A DNA stretch of 64,000 bases from positions 124,001 to 188,000 of the forward strand of contig NZ_SULJ01000004.1 in NCBI RefSeq assembly GCF_007115105.1. The letters run 5' to 3'. The notes under the pieces were generated by a model. The model was not told the origin of the DNA. It ran no database searches and was given only the letters and a program-made list of their open reading frames with translations. Shown one piece after another: positions 62,431-64,000 of the stretch; within the stretch, counting starts at the first letter, position 1, and every line of letters begins with the position of its first letter. The position numbers were made by a program, and so were the translations under genes. The DNA is from Clostridium sp. HBUAS56010 (GTDB lineage: Bacteria; Bacillota; Clostridia; Lachnospirales; Lachnospiraceae).

Positions 62431-62691
62431 TTACTTTAACATCGTATTAATATAAACACTCATCAACTCTTCCAGAATCTCGTCCCGCTCCACTTTCATG
62501 ATCAGACTTCTGGCATTCTTATGACTGGTTATATAAGTTGGATCTCCTGACATAATATATCCCACGATCTGGTTAATCGGATTATATCCCTTCTCTGTAA
62601 GGGCAATATAAACCTGCTCCAGAACCTGACTTACGTCCATTTTATTTTCCTGCACTGCTTTGAAAAATTGTGTGTTATGAATATCGCCCAT
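62431..62691 (-). CDS. ireB: IreB family regulatory phosphoprotein
   Basis: The 86-residue protein matches IreB/DUF965: FFKAVQENKMDVSQVLEQVY, LTEKGYNPINQIVGYIMSGD, PTYITSHKNARSLIMKVERD and LEELMSVYI. In Enterococcus, IreB is phosphorylated by the PASTA kinase IreK and acts in cephalosporin resistance. The ATG at 62691 is chosen; a GTG three codons upstream is too near its AAAGGA. It precedes ruvX as in many Firmicutes. Confidence 0.94.
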   Translation of the reverse strand: MGDIHNTQFFKAVQENKMDVSQVLEQVYIALTEKGYNPINQIVGYIMSGDPTYITSHKNARSLIMKVERDEILEELMSVYINTMLK

Positions 62692-62758
62692 GTTCCTCAC
62701 GTCCTTTAACTGTTCTATTATATTCTAAACCATAATCTCAATTTCGGCAAGACAAAAA

Positions 62759-64000
62759 TTAATTTTGTCCATCTATGTTTAAAAATATTACTTCTTCATT
62801 GAGCATTTCGCCAAGAATTCCTGTTACGATTTTCCCTTTTAAGCCCTCTTTATAAGGAACCACTGCTTTTACATATTCTCTGGTATGACCGATCATATAA
62901 GTCTTTCCATTAAGCTCAAAGGTTTCTTCCATAAGAACTTCTGCCTTGCTTCCCACAAAGGATCTGCGGTATTCTATGGACATTTCCTTTTCCAGCTTTA
63001 ATAATTCATTACTTCTTGCGGTTTTTTCTGATTCCGGCACCTGATCCGGCATTTCGGCTGCTCTGGTTCCGTTTCTTTTAGAGTATTTGAACACATGCAT
63101 TTCATAAAAACGCACCTTTTCCAGATATTGTCTGGTAACTTCAAATTCTTCTCTGGTCTCTCCAGGAAAACCTACAATTACGTCTGTGGTAATTGCCGGA
63201 TTGCAAAACGCTTTTCTTAAAATGCCGCAGCAGTCATAATATTCTTTTGCAGTATAGTGGCGATTCATTCGCTTTAACGTATTGTCACAGCCGCTTTGCA
63301 GGGATAAATGAAAATGAGGGCATATCTTATCCAGTTTTGATAAGACATCAACGAATTCTTCGGTTACAATCCTCGGTTCCAGAGAACCGAAACGAATTCT
63401 TTTTAATCCTTCGATCTTATGAATGCGGACAATCAGATCCAAAAGAGTGATCCGCTCTTCTTCCTTAAAATCTTTTCCATAAGAACTTAAATGGATTCCC
63501 GTAAGCACGATCTCCTGGTATCCTGATTCAGTCAGACGGGTAATCTCCTCTGCCACTTCTTCCGGTCTGCGGCTGCGGACCTGTCCTCTTGTATAGGGAA
63601 TGATGCAGTAGCTGCAAAACTGGTTGCAGCCGTCCTGGACTTTAATAAAGGCTCTTGTATGATCTGCAATTTTGTCAATTGACAGACTTTCATATTCTCT
63701 GGTCCCCCGGATATCAATGATGGTGTCTTCCGGTTCTTCCTCTCTGCCGGAAAAATAATCTTCCAGAATGGAAACCAGCTCTGTCTTTTTATTATTTCCG
63801 ATCACAAGGTCCACTGCCTCATCTTTTTTCAGTTCTTCACCTGCTGCCTGGACATAGCAGCCGGCTGCTACCACCACTGCTTTGGGGTTTAAGTTCTTTG
63901 CCCGGTGAAGCATCTGTCTGGATTTGCGGTCCGCAATATTGGTGACCGAACATGTATTAATGATATAAACATCCGCCTCCTGCGCAAAGGGGACAATCTC
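62759..64000 (-). CDS. mtaB: tRNA t6A37 methylthiotransferase MtaB (5' end cut by window edge)
   Basis: The open frame runs from the stop at 62759 to the right edge (413 codons seen), so the start lies beyond 64000. The N-terminal MTTase domain shows ADVYIINTCSVTNIADRKSR. The radical-SAM domain has CNQFCSYCIIPYTRG (three-Cys iron-sulfur site), RIRFGSLEP and FHLSLQSGCD. A C-terminal TRAM domain ends the protein. MtaB (YqeV type) turns t6A into ms2t6A at tRNA position 37. The RVRSRRPEE-like QVRSRRPEEVAEEI stretch supports MtaB over MiaB or RimO. Confidence 0.95.
   Translation of the reverse strand, partial: EIVPFAQEADVYIINTCSVTNIADRKSRQMLHRAKNLNPKAVVVAAGCYVQAAGEELKKDEAVDLVIGNNKKTELVSILEDYFSGREEEPEDTIIDIRGTREYESLSIDKIADHTRAFIKVQDGCNQFCSYCIIPYTRGQVRSRRPEEVAEEITRLTESGYQEIVLTGIHLSSYGKDFKEEERITLLDLIVRIHKIEGLKRIRFGSLEPRIVTEEFVDVLSKLDKICPHFHLSLQSGCDNTLKRMNRHYTAKEYYDCCGILRKAFCNPAITTDVIVGFPGETREEFEVTRQYLEKVRFYEMHVFKYSKRNGTRAAEMPDQVPESEKTARSNELLKLEKEMSIEYRRSFVGSKAEVLMEETFELNGKTYMIGHTREYVKAVVPYKEGLKGKIVTGILGEMLNEEVIFLNIDGQN

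Overview
The window looks like a chromosomal segment of a low-to-mid GC, Gram-positive anaerobe of the Lachnospiraceae / Clostridium cluster XIVa type. This is inferred from gene content and layout: a SecD-SecF fusion, split transketolase, homodimeric glycyl-tRNA synthetase, RNase J, IreB-RuvX-DUF1292, class B sortases, GGAGG-type ribosome binding sites, and many carbohydrate and acid-sugar catabolic cassettes. No rRNA or tRNA gene, insertion sequence or prophage was recognised.

Layout. 1-3.8 kb: a membrane-anchored AraC-type regulator cut by the window edge, and an ABC-F ATPase behind an attenuator-like leader. 3.8-5.6 kb: a decayed gene fragment, a 17-repeat type I-C-like CRISPR array with no cas genes in the window, its promoter, and a candidate small RNA. 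5.8-10.3 kb: a four-carbon acid-sugar cassette (pdxA2, DUF1537 kinase, GntP permease, DeoR regulator). 10.4-15.5 kb: a sugar ABC importer with a GH42 beta-galactosidase. 15.7-20.6 kb: ferritin, aldehyde dehydrogenase, a palindromic element, SecDF. 20.8-27.4 kb: an ECF S component, then a glycerate-type catabolic operon (hydroxyacid dehydrogenase, glycerate kinase, DapA-like aldolase, tartronate-semialdehyde reductase) with a PrpR-like regulator whose sigma-54 contact motif is missing. 27.7-33.2 kb: VTC-domain polyphosphate polymerase, DUF4956 membrane protein, CotH-family kinase and a two-component system. 33.4-40.4 kb: a ribose-type ABC importer with split transketolase, an RpiB-like isomerase and a TalC-like transaldolase. 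40.8-48.4 kb: a sortase-assembled pilus locus with two class B sortases and a SipA-like signal-peptidase homologue, ordered much like the streptococcal FCT-3 pilus island. 48.7-64 kb: a GntR regulator, then housekeeping genes (glyS, recO, era, M16 protease, trhP, trmR, rnj, ruvX, ireB, mtaB).

How the parts connect. Several regulator-target links can be proposed from DNA motifs. A TTCAAACA repeat surrounds the pdxA2 promoter, whose operon ends in a DeoR regulator. Four GTTTC repeats at exact 11-bp spacing lie between the PrpR-like regulator and the glycerate operon. A TTGTATG-type palindrome lies just downstream of the transketolase/ABC promoter, and related half-sites lie upstream of the GntR gene about 9 kb away. 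TTCAG repeats in 11-bp register precede the VTC operon, which encodes its own OmpR-type regulator. A perfect 11-bp direct repeat at 21-bp spacing abuts the weak pilus promoter. All of these are inferences from sequence pattern.

The strongest candidates for less-described biology are the class B sortase pilus locus with its altered SipA active site, the VTC-DUF4956-CotH-two-component cluster, the cas-less CRISPR array with its adjacent small-RNA unit, and the activator-like regulator that appears to have left sigma-54.
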